Shown here piece by piece: positions 8,172 through 17,527 of a DNA stretch of 52,893 nucleotides. The position numbers were made by a program, and so were the translations under genes. Positions within the stretch are counted from its first letter, which is position 1. Each line of letters begins with the position of its first letter. The stretch covers positions 1 to 52,893 of the forward strand of contig CALPMT020000021.1 of NCBI GenBank assembly GCA_943324745.2, given 5' to 3'. Below the pieces are notes generated by a model. The model had not been told where the DNA came from, made no database searches, and saw only the letters and a list, made by a program, of their open reading frames with translations. Source of the stretch: Chitinophaga pinensis (GTDB taxonomy: Bacteria; Bacteroidota; Bacteroidia; Flavobacteriales_D; Crocinitomicaceae).

Positions 8172-9290
8172 CTACAACGTTTTACTAAAAGCAATAATTC
8201 TCTCTACAAAGTTTTCCCAAGAATTTTCTTGTTTTTCTTTTTCGATTTCTGCTGCAAATGTTGCTTTGTAGTTTCCTTCAAAATAGGATTGAATCGAAGT
8301 TGCTATTGCTTCTACCTCTGGTTTATCAACGATTAATCCTGTTTTTAGATGATGAATCGTTTCTTTTAATCCACCGACGTTGGTCGCAATGATTGGAAGG
8401 TTGTAATGATTTGCAATGGATGTTATTCCGGATTGAGTCGCTGACTTATACGGTAATACACATACGTCTGCAGCTGAAAAATAGTCAGCAACCTCGTGAT
8501 CACCGATGTATTGATTGTAAAGAGCAATACGACTTTTAGCGTTGGACTTATCAATCAAAACTTGATATTTATCAAAGGAACCATAGACTTCACCTGCAAT
8601 GATAAGTTGATAGGTATCATCCAACAACTCCATGGCTTGAATCAACAAGTCTAAACCTTTGTAATCACGAATGAACCCAAAAAACAACACTGTTTTTTTA
8701 GTGGTATCTACTTTTAACTGATGTTGTGCAAGTGCTTGATCAACAGGCGCAGGAAAATGGTTGTATACGGGGTGATTGACACGAATATATTTAGCGTCTG
8801 GTTTCATGTAAAGCAAGTCTTTCAAAACCGCATCTGACATTACTACAAATCCATCATTATTCTTTAAGAAATAGCGATTGCAAAATCCATCAAAAAAACG
8901 TTTTTCATGAGGAATTACATTGTCTAAAATTGAAATTCGCTTGACATTTTTATTTAGTTTTTTAGCAACATATCCTAATGAGGGACCAAAAAAAGTCATC
9001 CAATACTTGGTGATAAATATATCTGGGGCAAACTTTTTAACTTTTCTTGCAGTGGAGACATAGGTAAGCGGATTAATTGTATCTAACACTTCCTCCGAAG
9101 GAATTTCATCTGCGATATCCTCTTTAGTTACATATTGTGTTTCTCCTGGAAAAAGAAAATTTGGATATTGACGTTTAAACGTGAATGCTTTCACGGTATG
9201 TTCTTTTTCAAATGCATGATACATCAAGGCATTGAATTGTGCTATACCTCCTCTAAATGGATAAAACGTAGATAAAAAAGCGATTTTCAT
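8172..9290 (-). CDS. Glycosyltransferase, GT4-like (GT-B fold)
   Basis: 372 residues. The N-terminus MKIAFLSTFYPFRGGIAQFN carries the glycine-rich acceptor-side loop of GT4 enzymes, and the C-terminal half has VLFFGFIRDYKGLDLLI and the YKSATQSGITSIANHYNLPIIA-type nucleotide-sugar region (about 285-305), although the usual E-x7-E signature is modified. It probably adds a sugar to a surface glycan or lipid; the donor and acceptor are unknown. It starts 3 nt after the stop of the GT9 gene upstream, so the two form an operon. Confidence 0.85.
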   Translation of the reverse strand: MKIAFLSTFYPFRGGIAQFNALMYHAFEKEHTVKAFTFKRQYPNFLFPGETQYVTKEDIADEIPSEEVLDTINPLTYVSTARKVKKFAPDIFITKYWMTFFGPSLGYVAKKLNKNVKRISILDNVIPHEKRFFDGFCNRYFLKNNDGFVVMSDAVLKDLLYMKPDAKYIRVNHPVYNHFPAPVDQALAQHQLKVDTTKKTVLFFGFIRDYKGLDLLIQAMELLDDTYQLIIAGEVYGSFDKYQVLIDKSNAKSRIALYNQYIGDHEVADYFSAADVCVLPYKSATQSGITSIANHYNLPIIATNVGGLKETIHHLKTGLIVDKPEVEAIATSIQSYFEGNYKATFAAEIEKEKQENSWENFVERIIAFSKTL

Positions 9291-9293
9291 AGT

Positions 9294-10388
9294 TTATTTA
9301 TTAGCTAACGTTTGAATCGCTTGTATAAAATTGTTTGGAGTAATGTCGTGCATACATGATGTACCTTTCACACACGTATTCCCATAGAAGCATACACATT
9401 CATTTGGAGGTCCAACGATTATCCCACGATCATACAATTCAAATTCGTGCTTATTAAAAATCGTATTACATAACACCATTTTTTTACGCAAGGCAGTCGC
9501 AATATGCATCATCATTGAAACTTGAGTCACGATAATATCACAGGCATTTGTTAGGGCTATAAATTCTTCCAAGGAGAAGTGTCCAGGATAATGCGCATCG
9601 GTCACACCCGACATTTTCAAATTTTTCTCGTGTTCTAATTCTCCTCCTAAGAAAATTGGATAATATCCCAATTCATTCAATTGTTTTGCAAGCTTTTCCC
9701 ATGATTCTTCTGACCAAAGTCGTGTATTCCATCTTGGTCCACACCCTGTATTTAAGCCAACAATCGTTTTCCCTTTCGCAAGGTCTTGTAATTTCGATTT
9801 CCAGGTTATTGCTAACTCATTATTCAGATTGATTTGGTAATCTTCTTTTCTAAAATCGAAATGACAGATTTCAAAAATTTCTTCGAGGTAACTTTTGGTA
9901 TTGTTTTTTGAAAGTTCATCAAAAAATCCAGTGAGTAGTTTATGTGTTGCACTTTTTGTTGCTGGAGCGATGTGGTTGTTTTCCCAGGCATACCCATATT
10001 TCACTGGTGCCTTAACATTTGCTAATAACATACAAGCTTCTGGGTCTTTATCCAAGTTTATCGCAATGTCAAAAGTTGAGTGCTCAATGGTGTAAACCGA
10101 AGTAAAATCCCATTTATAAATTACATCTATTTGTTCTTTAGGAAGTATCGCAGGACTTAAGGTTAACCACGTAAAATGTACACCAGGATATTCGGTTCTG
10201 AATCGTTCTAACAAAGGAGTAGTACGAATCACATCTCCCAATGCACCTAACTTGATAATTAAAATGCGTGTTTGAATTTTATCGTATTTCGTGCAGGTTG
10301 AACAAACAGCATTATTTTGTTTATTTGGGAGACAAGGAATTCCAGTTCTAAAGTGTCTGCAATCAAATTTTACGTCGGAAAGATTCAT
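9294..10388 (-). CDS. Glycosyltransferase family 9 (heptosyltransferase-like)
   Basis: 364 residues. After a cysteine-bearing N-terminus (C10, C19, C29, C32) comes RILIIKLGALGDVIRTTPLL, the start of the ADP-heptose:LPS heptosyltransferase fold, followed by TGCGPRWNTRLWSEESW and FIALTNACDIIVTQVS in the C-terminal domain. A second cysteine cluster lies near the C-terminus (ECVCFYGNTCVKGTSCM). The two cysteine clusters look like a metal site. The family transfers heptose or a similar sugar onto lipid A cores. It is the first gene of the pair with the GT4 gene. Confidence 0.85.
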   Translation of the reverse strand: MNLSDVKFDCRHFRTGIPCLPNKQNNAVCSTCTKYDKIQTRILIIKLGALGDVIRTTPLLERFRTEYPGVHFTWLTLSPAILPKEQIDVIYKWDFTSVYTIEHSTFDIAINLDKDPEACMLLANVKAPVKYGYAWENNHIAPATKSATHKLLTGFFDELSKNNTKSYLEEIFEICHFDFRKEDYQINLNNELAITWKSKLQDLAKGKTIVGLNTGCGPRWNTRLWSEESWEKLAKQLNELGYYPIFLGGELEHEKNLKMSGVTDAHYPGHFSLEEFIALTNACDIIVTQVSMMMHIATALRKKMVLCNTIFNKHEFELYDRGIIVGPPNECVCFYGNTCVKGTSCMHDITPNNFIQAIQTLANK

Positions 10389-10407
10389 AAGGTATACTTC
10401 TATGTAT

Positions 10408-10415
10408 CAAAGATA
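10408..10415 (-). promoter_or_regulatory. -7 box upstream of the GT9 gene
   Basis: The minus strand reads TATCTTTG here, an exact TAnnTTTG, about 20 nt upstream of the GT9 start codon. No TTTG is found at the expected -33 spacing, so this is a partial match. Confidence 0.4.
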
Positions 10416-10691
10416 AAAAATAAAAGTACAAAAAAAACGTCCCACCTTACTGTGAAGCGCTTTCCATACGTTTTCAGAATTATATTATGTGATCACACGC
10501 GTGACACTAGAAGTTTCACTAGCTAATTTCACAAGACATTGACCTGAAGCAAAGTGGGCTAAATTCATGGAAATCGCATTATTTATCGTTACGAAATCTT
10601 GTGCACTGACCTACGAAATAAGTTCTAACCTAACTAAGTTAATTGAATTTGGTTACCTTGGAAATGGAATGTACTTGAAAAAATAAAATCG
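10416..10691. other. Intergenic part between divergent GT9 and ricT genes
   Basis: Part of a 330-nt divergent gap. I see the two outward -7 boxes at its ends and the palindromic word GTGATCACAC in its middle (near 10490), but no gene, RNA or repeat that I recognise. Confidence 0.4.
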
Positions 10692-10699
10692 TATATTTG
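10692..10699 (+). promoter_or_regulatory. -7 box of the ricT-gldH operon
   Basis: TATATTTG, an exact TAnnTTTG, 19 nt upstream of the ricT ATG. The -33 element is not clear (a TTG occurs 14 nt upstream). Confidence 0.55.
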
Positions 10700-10718
10700 T
10701 AATTCAAAAAAATAAAAT

Positions 10719-12056
10719 ATGGGATGTTCCAATTGTAGCACGGGTGGTGGAACACCTGGAGGCTGTCAAAATAATGGTACCTGTAGTTCTGGAGGATGCA
10801 ATAAATTAGGGGTTTTTGATTGGTTGTCAAATATGCAATTACCAGTTGGTCAAAAAACCTACGATATAGTTGAAGTAAGATTCAAAAATAGTAGAAAAGC
10901 ATTTTATCGTAACGGTAAAAACTTATCCTTACAAGTAGGAGATGTTGTTGCAGTTGAGGCTAGTCCTGGATACGATATAGGAGTAATATCTATTGTTGGT
11001 GAATTAGCCAGAATACAGGTGAAAAAGAAAGTTTCTAGTCCGAAAAATTTAGAAGCACCTGCGATTTATCGAATTGCAACGCAAGAAGATGTTCAGAAAT
11101 GGATGCAATCCAGGGAATTAGAAAAAGAGGTAATGTACCAATCACGTACGTTAGCTGTGAATCTTAATTTGGACATGAAAATTTCGGATGTAGAATATCA
11201 AGGAGATTTAACCAAAGCTACTTTTTATTATACTTCGGATGATCGTGTAGATTTCCGTCAGTTGATAAAGGACATGGCAGAGAAATTCAAGATTCGAGTA
11301 GAAATGCGCCAAATCGGATCACGTCAGGAGGCTTCTCGTTTGGGGGGAATCGGTTCTTGTGGTCGTGAATTATGTTGTTCTACCTGGTTAACAGACTTTA
11401 GATCTGTATCTACTTCAGCAGCTCGATATCAGCAATTATCCTTAAATCCTCAAAAATTAGCAGGCCAATGTGGTAAATTAAAATGTTGTTTAAATTACGA
11501 ATTAGATAGTTATTTGGACGCTTTAAAAGCTTTCCCTGCTGCTGAAACAAAATTATATACGGAAAAAGGTACTTCATTTCATGTAAAAACGGATGTATTT
11601 AAACGTTTGATGTTCTTTACCCAAGAAGGTGGAGAATTCGTAGCGCTTACTCCTGATCGAGTGAAAGAAATCATGGAAATGAATGCACGTAAAGAGAAAC
11701 CTGTTTCTCTGAAAGATTATGCTAAAATCGAAGCGGTTGTTGTTGAACCTGCTTATGACAATGTAGTTGGACAAGATAGTTTGAATCGATTTGATAATAA
11801 TTTCAATAAAAAGAAAAACAAAAAACCAAATCGTCCAAATTCAACTGCTCCACAAGCACAAGTTAAATCACCAAAACCACCTGAAATAAAATCAGAGAAA
11901 CCAACTACATCTTCTGTAGAACAAGGGACTCATCCTCCATCTACAATACAAATAGGAGATAAACCTGCTTTCAAAAAGAAAAAACGTAGAAAACCACCAA
12001 GAAGAGATGGTGAAGCTATGTCTCAAGGACCAAAAACGGACACGAATGCAAACTAG
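10719..12056 (+). CDS. ricT: Regulatory iron-sulfur complex subunit RicT (PSP1 domain)
   Basis: 445 residues. The N-terminus is rich in cysteine and glycine (CSNCSTGGG..., C16, C22, C27). The PSP1 domain spans about 40-300 and carries the paired-cysteine motifs GRELCCSTWL and CGKLKCCLNYE. From about residue 355 the tail is low-complexity, rich in K, N and P. The family (YaaT in Bacillus) forms an Fe-S complex acting on RNA processing in Firmicutes; its role in Bacteroidota is not settled. It overlaps the start of gldH by 11 nt, the arrangement common in this phylum. Confidence 0.9.
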   Translation: MGCSNCSTGGGTPGGCQNNGTCSSGGCNKLGVFDWLSNMQLPVGQKTYDIVEVRFKNSRKAFYRNGKNLSLQVGDVVAVEASPGYDIGVISIVGELARIQVKKKVSSPKNLEAPAIYRIATQEDVQKWMQSRELEKEVMYQSRTLAVNLNLDMKISDVEYQGDLTKATFYYTSDDRVDFRQLIKDMAEKFKIRVEMRQIGSRQEASRLGGIGSCGRELCCSTWLTDFRSVSTSAARYQQLSLNPQKLAGQCGKLKCCLNYELDSYLDALKAFPAAETKLYTEKGTSFHVKTDVFKRLMFFTQEGGEFVALTPDRVKEIMEMNARKEKPVSLKDYAKIEAVVVEPAYDNVVGQDSLNRFDNNFNKKKNKKPNRPNSTAPQAQVKSPKPPEIKSEKPTTSSVEQGTHPPSTIQIGDKPAFKKKKRRKPPRRDGEAMSQGPKTDTNAN

Positions 12057-12507
12057 AATTATACTTGCTTTTTTAGGGATGTTGTTCTTGACAGCTTGTC
12101 AAGAACAACCCTATTTCCAACAGTCATATTCTTTCAAAAACAATACTTGGGCAAAGAAAAACAACCCTTCTTTCACTATGGACATTAATGATACTTCCAA
12201 AGCCTATAATTTCATTTTAACACTTAGAATATCAACGGGTTACGAATATAACAATGCGTGGATATACTTGAATTCTAAGTCACCAAATAAAGAATTTGCT
12301 AGAGAACCTTTCGAAATCAAAATCACTGATGAAAAAGGGCGTTGGTTAGGGAAAAAAACGGGTTCTATTGTAGAAAATCGTTTGGTGTTTCGTAATCGTA
12401 AACTTTCAAAACCAGGTAAATATACATTTGTCTTCGAACAAGGAATCACAAAGAAGGTATTATATGATGTTCTTGACTTAGGCTTGGAAATTGAAGAAGC
12501 GAAATAA
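12046..12507 (+). CDS. gldH: Gliding motility lipoprotein GldH
   Basis: 153 residues from the ATG at 12046. An in-frame upstream start at 12007 is rejected because only the later start gives a proper lipoprotein signal: MQTRIILAFLGMLFLTAC with the lipobox LTAC (C18 lipidated). The mature part has the GldH pattern of W-x-F strands, NFILTLRISTGYEYNN and a beta-rich body ending VLYDVLDLGLEIE. GldH is needed for gliding in Flavobacterium johnsoniae. It overlaps ricT by 11 nt, pointing to coupled translation. Confidence 0.9.
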   Translation: MQTRIILAFLGMLFLTACQEQPYFQQSYSFKNNTWAKKNNPSFTMDINDTSKAYNFILTLRISTGYEYNNAWIYLNSKSPNKEFAREPFEIKITDEKGRWLGKKTGSIVENRLVFRNRKLSKPGKYTFVFEQGITKKVLYDVLDLGLEIEEAK

Positions 12508-12930
12508 TTTTTTAATTAAAATGATTTCACTTACATTTTAGCTATAATTTTTAATACACTCTAAATTAAACTAATAGAATGTTCCAATGTTTCTAAAGAC
12601 TAGAAATTAATAGTTCAAAAGCACCTCATCTATCGATTCTTACACCAAAATATTGTACTATTTACACATAAATTAGGCAACTCTTCGGGACTTTGTTTTT
12701 ATGCATTAACCAAAATAATTTGGCAAGGATAAAAACCACAAAACTAAATTGTTGGAGTTAGAAACACCTATTTTCCAAGGAAATTATTATTTTAATAACA
12801 TAAATTTGACCGTAAACAGGCTAAAATTGCCTATTTTCATGGGAATTAACGAACTTAGAAAGATTCAAAAAACAGTAAGCTGTTTTTGTTATTTATCTGG
12901 TTTTAATATCAACTGAAGTATCAAACAACA
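12508..12930 (+). promoter_or_regulatory. 423-nt intergenic region with a -7 box and a hairpin before the GT2 gene
   Basis: TAAATTTG at 12801-12808 is an exact TAnnTTTG box in the plus direction, 122 nt upstream of the next gene. Between it and the gene lies a hairpin with arms AAAAACAG and CTGTTTTT (about 12867-12887) followed by T-rich sequence. A terminator-like hairpin inside a leader could be an attenuator, but it could also end transcription from gldH. The rest shows nothing I recognise. Confidence 0.4.
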
Positions 12931-13614
12931 ATGTTAAAACAAGTAAAAATAACAATATTAATGGCTGTTTACAACACCCATTTTTTTTTGATCAAAAGAG
13001 CAATTGATTCTGTTTTAAAGCAGGATTTCCAGAACTTTGAGTTAATCATTATTGACGATGGTAGTAAAGACCATGATCGTGAGGAATTAATGCAATTTAT
13101 TGAGAAACATGAAGATAAAATTGCCTATATCCGACATAGTAATCGCGGTCAATCAGCATCTATTAATCGCGGTGTATTAAACAGTATTGGAGAATATATC
13201 ACCATACTTGATGGTGACGACGAATACAAACCTAATCATTTAAGTGCTTGTCTTCAAGCTGTAAAAAAGGTAGACTTAATCTGTTCTACTACCGAAACTA
13301 TTACCGATACCGCCGAAGATTATTTTGTTCCGGATAAAAACGATCTTACAAAAGTCATACACTTAGATGAAACGATTCTTTTTGGCACCTTGTTTGGAAA
13401 GAAAAAGGTATTTAATACCATCCACTTTATCAGTGGTTTCGCAGCGGATGCTGATTTTTACGAAAAAGCGTCCAAACAATTTCGTGTCGAAAAAGTAGAT
13501 TTAAGAACGTACGTGTATCATCGAAATATACCGAATAGTATTTGTGCAACAATTAAAAAAAATAAAACGGAACAATTCTCTAACAATGGGTATCAATCCA
13601 ATTCCTTTGCCTGA
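12931..13614 (+). CDS. Glycosyltransferase family 2
   Basis: 227 residues. The GT-A core is clear: ITILMAVYN at the start, SVLKQDFQNFELIIIDDGSKD (nucleotide-binding DDGS at about 42-45), NRGQSASINRGV, and the metal-binding DGDDEY at about 95-100. A GFAADADFYEKASK segment follows. It is shorter than many GT2 enzymes and has no transmembrane segment, so it is probably a soluble transferase acting on a glycan. The last 29 nt overlap the next gene in another frame. Confidence 0.85.
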   Translation: MLKQVKITILMAVYNTHFFLIKRAIDSVLKQDFQNFELIIIDDGSKDHDREELMQFIEKHEDKIAYIRHSNRGQSASINRGVLNSIGEYITILDGDDEYKPNHLSACLQAVKKVDLICSTTETITDTAEDYFVPDKNDLTKVIHLDETILFGTLFGKKKVFNTIHFISGFAADADFYEKASKQFRVEKVDLRTYVYHRNIPNSICATIKKNKTEQFSNNGYQSNSFA

Positions 13615-14353
13615 AGATAGCAACCTAATCATGGCATGCCATATCACTAGTGTGTATGATGTAAATCGAAATACCACATTGGAAGATGACAACTATGCTT
13701 TAGTTAGTGATTGGGCAGCATCCATTACAAAACATAAACTACAAGGAATTATTTTTCATAATAACTTTAGTCCTGAAACCTGTGAAAAATACAGTAATGA
13801 TTCTATTTCATTCGTTAAGATAACTTACAATCCGACATTTAATCCGAACGTTTTTCGCTATTTTGTGTACTACACCTATTTACAAGAACAGCTTCATCGC
13901 TATAAACATATTTTTATCACTGATATTTCAGATGTTACGCTTGTAAAAAATCCATTTAACGACCCTTATTATATCGAAAATTCGAATGCGTTATTTTGCG
14001 GAGACGAACCAAAAACATTGAATGACCCTTGGATGCAAGCACATTCTACGCATCTTCGTGAAAGAATAGGCGATTTTGCAGCATACGAAGATAAATTCGA
14101 GCAAAAAACACTCTTAAATTGTGGCATTATAGGCGGTAACGCTCCCCTAATGTTTAAATTTATAGAACAACTTTGTTCCATTCATCAATCTGTGAACTAC
14201 GAAAATAAAACAGCTTATACAGGTGATATGGGGGCTTTTAATTATTTAGTCAGAACACAATTTAATCATCCTTTGATCCATGGGACACCTGTGAATACGA
14301 TATTTAAGAACTATGAAAACGAACGCAAAGACTGCTGGTTTAGACATAAGTAG
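13586..14353 (+). CDS. Putative glycosyltransferase-like protein
   Basis: 255 residues from the ATG at 13586 (MGINPIPLPEDSNLIMACH); an in-frame ATG at 13544 would add 14 poorly conserved-looking residues. Features that suggest a GT-A nucleotide-diphospho-sugar transferase are HIFITDISDVTLVKNPF (DxxDV near 130, in the place of a DxD motif) and TLLNCGIIGGNAPLMFKFI. The assignment rests on these motifs only. It overlaps the GT2 gene by 29 nt and probably acts in the same glycan step. Confidence 0.55.
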   Translation: MGINPIPLPEDSNLIMACHITSVYDVNRNTTLEDDNYALVSDWAASITKHKLQGIIFHNNFSPETCEKYSNDSISFVKITYNPTFNPNVFRYFVYYTYLQEQLHRYKHIFITDISDVTLVKNPFNDPYYIENSNALFCGDEPKTLNDPWMQAHSTHLRERIGDFAAYEDKFEQKTLLNCGIIGGNAPLMFKFIEQLCSIHQSVNYENKTAYTGDMGAFNYLVRTQFNHPLIHGTPVNTIFKNYENERKDCWFRHK

Positions 14354-14382
14354 TTTGTTATAACCTTTACTTTTACCTAAAA

Positions 14383-15255
14383 TCAACTAAGCAGTTTATA
14401 TTTTGCAAGAAATACCAAAGGAGTCATACCAACATTCTTTTTAAAAAATCTTACAAAATAAGAATTGTCATAATAACCTAATGTTTCACCAATTTGGGTC
14501 ACATTGAGGTCTGAATAGAATAACATCCTTTTTGCTTCAAGAACTATCCGTTCACTAATCAATTGAGTGCTTGTTTTTCCGATACAACTTTTAGTAACTC
14601 TATTTAAGTGTTTTTCTGTTATGTTTAATTGTGAAGCATATACCTTGACAAATTTTTCACTTCTAAAATTCTCTTCGATTAAATCTTCAAATTGTCTAAG
14701 TTTTCTCAAATAGGTTTGGTTATTTATATTTCCTGAAGGTGTTTTAACTCTTGAGATTTCTATGTACACTAACACAATCATGGAATGAATTTTCTGCCAT
14801 TTTAAAAAATCATGTTTTATATATTCTGTATGTATTTCATTCATATAAAATTGGATGCAGTTTAAGAGTTTTTCATCCAATTTAAAATAGGGAGGTCCTT
14901 GTAATGCATTGTAAAAATGAAAATCTTTTATGCTAAGTGAATAAAATCCCTGATCGAAAAATTCTCGCGAATGAAAAAACACAAACCCATCAACATCCTC
15001 GGACAATTCCCAATAATGCATTTGTCCAGGTTTTAGAACAAACAAGGAACCACGTTCAATAGTAAAAGTCTCAAAATCTACTTCGTGTTTTCCTGTGCCT
15101 TGCGTAAATAAAATAACAAGGTAAAAATCGTGTTTGTGAGGGGAATTAGTAAAATGATGATTTTTAACATGTTGATTCAAATAGTTTGCGTAAAAATCTC
15201 CTTCATTAGTAACTAATTCAAATTTGTTTATCTGATATATTGGTAATTCTTTCAT
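14383..15255 (-). CDS. AraC-family transcriptional regulator with cupin sensor domain
   Basis: 290 residues from the ATG at 15253-15255; a longer frame would need a TTG start. The N-terminal half (about 15-130) is an AraC-type cupin (FYLVILFTQGTGKHEVDFE...LFVLKPGQMHYWEL). The C-terminal half (about 190-290) has two helix-turn-helix units, ending with the family signature VTQIGETLGYYDNSYFVRFFKK and GMTPLVFLAKYK. The ligand and targets are unknown; the convergent and divergent neighbours do not form an obvious operon with it. Confidence 0.9.
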   Translation of the reverse strand: MKELPIYQINKFELVTNEGDFYANYLNQHVKNHHFTNSPHKHDFYLVILFTQGTGKHEVDFETFTIERGSLFVLKPGQMHYWELSEDVDGFVFFHSREFFDQGFYSLSIKDFHFYNALQGPPYFKLDEKLLNCIQFYMNEIHTEYIKHDFLKWQKIHSMIVLVYIEISRVKTPSGNINNQTYLRKLRQFEDLIEENFRSEKFVKVYASQLNITEKHLNRVTKSCIGKTSTQLISERIVLEAKRMLFYSDLNVTQIGETLGYYDNSYFVRFFKKNVGMTPLVFLAKYKLLS

Positions 15256-15344
15256 CTTAACCAAATGTACGAAAATGTCTTAATAATACCATTACCGGAG
15301 TGAAATCACACATGAATTTATACTTGAGTAATTAACTTTGATAT

Positions 15345-15710
15345 ATGAAAAATACTAGCAAAACAATCCATTTTATCAGCAATATTTTTAATGACAAATG
15401 TCCTAGATGCGCTAAAGGATACGTTTTCAAACAAGACGATAGCATATTTCAGATCCCTATCATGCATGCTACATGTGAAACGTGTAATTACCATTTCGAT
15501 AGAGAGCCTGGATATTTTTTAGGTGCTATGTATATCAGTTATGCGCTTGCTGTTTTACAAGGTATACTTACCTATATATTATTATATATTACAGTTCCTT
15601 CTCTTTCGACATTTTATGAAATATTAATCATTATACTGGTTATTATATTGTTTGCTAGAAAAAATTATAAATTATCGCGTATCATTTACATTCATATTTT
15701 TCCTTGGTAG
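15345..15710 (+). CDS. DUF983 family membrane protein
   Basis: 121 residues. Two zinc-ribbon-like CxxC pairs near the start (CPRCAKG and CETCNYHF) precede FDREPGYFLGAMYISYA and two hydrophobic helices (about 60-83 and 86-105), the DUF983 pattern. Its function is unknown. TAACTTTG at 15333-15340 matches TAnnTTTG but lies only 4 nt before the ATG, which would give an almost leaderless mRNA, so I do not list it as a promoter. Confidence 0.88.
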   Translation: MKNTSKTIHFISNIFNDKCPRCAKGYVFKQDDSIFQIPIMHATCETCNYHFDREPGYFLGAMYISYALAVLQGILTYILLYITVPSLSTFYEILIIILVIILFARKNYKLSRIIYIHIFPW

Positions 15711-15762
15711 ATTTTTATTGGATTCAAGGGTATAGTTGAAAAGGGTTTATTATTGACTAAGA

Positions 15763-15866
15763 AATTCCTCTTCTACTAACTATTTACTACATTTGAATTA
15801 AACCGCGCTTCGGGTTTTGGTTGTTTTGCCCAGGTATTGCTTATTGCTAAAGGAGCGGAATGTTAT
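15763..15866 (+). repeat. Dispersed ~90-nt repeat, copy A
   Basis: Non-coding copy about 50 nt after the DUF983 stop. It contains ATTTACTACATTTGAA, CCGCGCTTCGGGTTTTGG and ATTGCTAAAGGAGCGGAA, words shared in the same order with copies at 36923-37031, 39497-39580 and 40311-40403. Confidence 0.75.
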
Positions 15867-16256
15867 TAGTAAGATATGACAAATCCTAGTCAAGATAGCT
15901 CAGAACTAAATTAATAAGTTCATTCATATCACAATCAACTATAAACATATCAAATCGTATCATACTACCTTGTTTTTTCAAATCATAATCGTAAATTTAT
16001 GTGTCAAAACGAAGAATAAAGTATATAATTTAGACCTTAGTATTGACTGGAACCTTATAAATTTAATTTTAAAAATATGCATGAATTATTGGTGTCTTAA
16101 TTTCAGATGGATTACTTTTAGATGCTAATTTCCGCTAGAAAATTTACAGTTGAACAACTGACGTGAATAGCCGTTGCTTACAAATCTAGCGAGCGAAGCG
16201 TTTACCGCAGGAAAATATTTCCAGCTAATTGATATTAAGGGTTTTTATAAGATACT
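15867..16256. other. Intergenic region upstream of dxr
   Basis: 390 nt of AT-rich sequence after repeat copy A. No exact TAnnTTTG box in front of dxr, no RNA gene and no credible reading frame. The word AGCGAGCGAAGCG near 16188 recalls the GAGCGAAGCGG word at 4502. Confidence 0.4.
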
Positions 16257-17444
16257 ATGACAAAGAAAAAAGGGATTGCAATATTAGGTTCGACAGGTTC
16301 GATTGGCACACAAGCCTTAGAAGTGATTGAATCGTATCCAGACGTTTTTGATCTGCAAGTGTTGACAGCAAATGGCAATGCGGACTTATTGATAACACAA
16401 GCCAAAAAATTCAAACCGAATAGTGTTGTCATCGTGGATGAATCTTTGCATGAAAAGGTAAAAACTGCTTTGTGGGAAGAGGATATCAAAGTTTTTTGTG
16501 GGAAGGATTCATTGAATCAAATTGTTACAGGTTCTGAAATAGATGTGGTATTGACTGCCTTGGTTGGTTATGCTGGATTAAAACCTACGATAGAAGCTAT
16601 TAAAGCAAAGAAAACGATTGCCTTAGCGAACAAAGAAACCTTGGTCGTTGCTGGTTCATTGATTACTAAATTAGCACTTGAACATAACGTTACTATTTAT
16701 CCGGTCGATTCTGAGCACTCAGCAATCTTTCAATGTTTGACTGGGGAAAATATCAATCCAATAGAGAAAATCTATTTAACGGCTTCTGGAGGCCCTTTTA
16801 GAGGGTGGAAACGGGAGCAATTGGAAAAAGTAACTCCAGCACAAGCATTAAAACATCCTAATTGGACCATGGGAGCAAAAATCACCATTGATTCTGCGAC
16901 ACTCATGAACAAAGGATTGGAAGTCATTGAAGCAAAATGGTTATTTGACTTAAGACCAGACCAAATAGATGTAATTGTGCATCCTCAATCGATTGTACAT
17001 TCCTTAGTTCAATTTGAAGATGGTAGTATGAAAGCTCAAATGGGATTGCCAGACATGAAATTACCCATACAATATGCATTTACCTACCCATTACGACTGA
17101 AAACAGATTTCCCACGTTTTAATTTCATGGATTATCCGCAGTTGACTTTTGAGCAACCCGATCGTGAAACATTTCAAAATTTGAATTTAGCGTTTGTTGC
17201 GATGGATCGAGAAGGAACTGCAGCTTGTGCATTGAATGCAGCGAATGAAGTTACGGTGCAAGCGTTTTTGAGAGGGGAAATAGGATTTTTAGATATCGCT
17301 CGAATTAATGGAAGTGTGATGGATCATGCTACGTTTGTAAAAGAACCTGAATATGAGGATTTTGTGAAGGTAGATGAAGAGGCAAGGAGATTAGCGGAAG
17401 GGTTGGTAAAATTGAAACACGGAGGACACAAAGACGCAAATTAA
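16257..17444 (+). CDS. dxr: 1-deoxy-D-xylulose-5-phosphate reductoisomerase
   Basis: 395 residues. The NADPH-binding loop is GSTGSIGTQ (11-19). ANKETLV, the metal/substrate region VDSEHSAIFQ, the SGGPFRGW loop and HPNWTMGAKITIDSATLMNKGLE-type segments are all present. The enzyme makes 2-C-methyl-D-erythritol 4-phosphate, the committed step of the MEP isoprenoid pathway. The last eight residues (HGGHKDAN) come from a purine-rich, repeat-like stretch that continues past the stop, so the C-terminus may have been extended by it. Confidence 0.97.
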   Translation: MTKKKGIAILGSTGSIGTQALEVIESYPDVFDLQVLTANGNADLLITQAKKFKPNSVVIVDESLHEKVKTALWEEDIKVFCGKDSLNQIVTGSEIDVVLTALVGYAGLKPTIEAIKAKKTIALANKETLVVAGSLITKLALEHNVTIYPVDSEHSAIFQCLTGENINPIEKIYLTASGGPFRGWKREQLEKVTPAQALKHPNWTMGAKITIDSATLMNKGLEVIEAKWLFDLRPDQIDVIVHPQSIVHSLVQFEDGSMKAQMGLPDMKLPIQYAFTYPLRLKTDFPRFNFMDYPQLTFEQPDRETFQNLNLAFVAMDREGTAACALNAANEVTVQAFLRGEIGFLDIARINGSVMDHATFVKEPEYEDFVKVDEEARRLAEGLVKLKHGGHKDAN

Positions 17445-17527
17445 CACAAAAATTTTCTCAGAGGATTAGAGATATTTGAAATGTTTGATAGAATTTTGAG
17501 GACGCAGAGATTACTACCTTTGGAAGG

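Noticed and set aside
15333-15340. TAACTTTG as promoter of the DUF983 gene
   Set aside because: It matches TAnnTTTG but lies 4 nt before the ATG, and no -33 box exists; a leaderless mRNA is possible but not supported.
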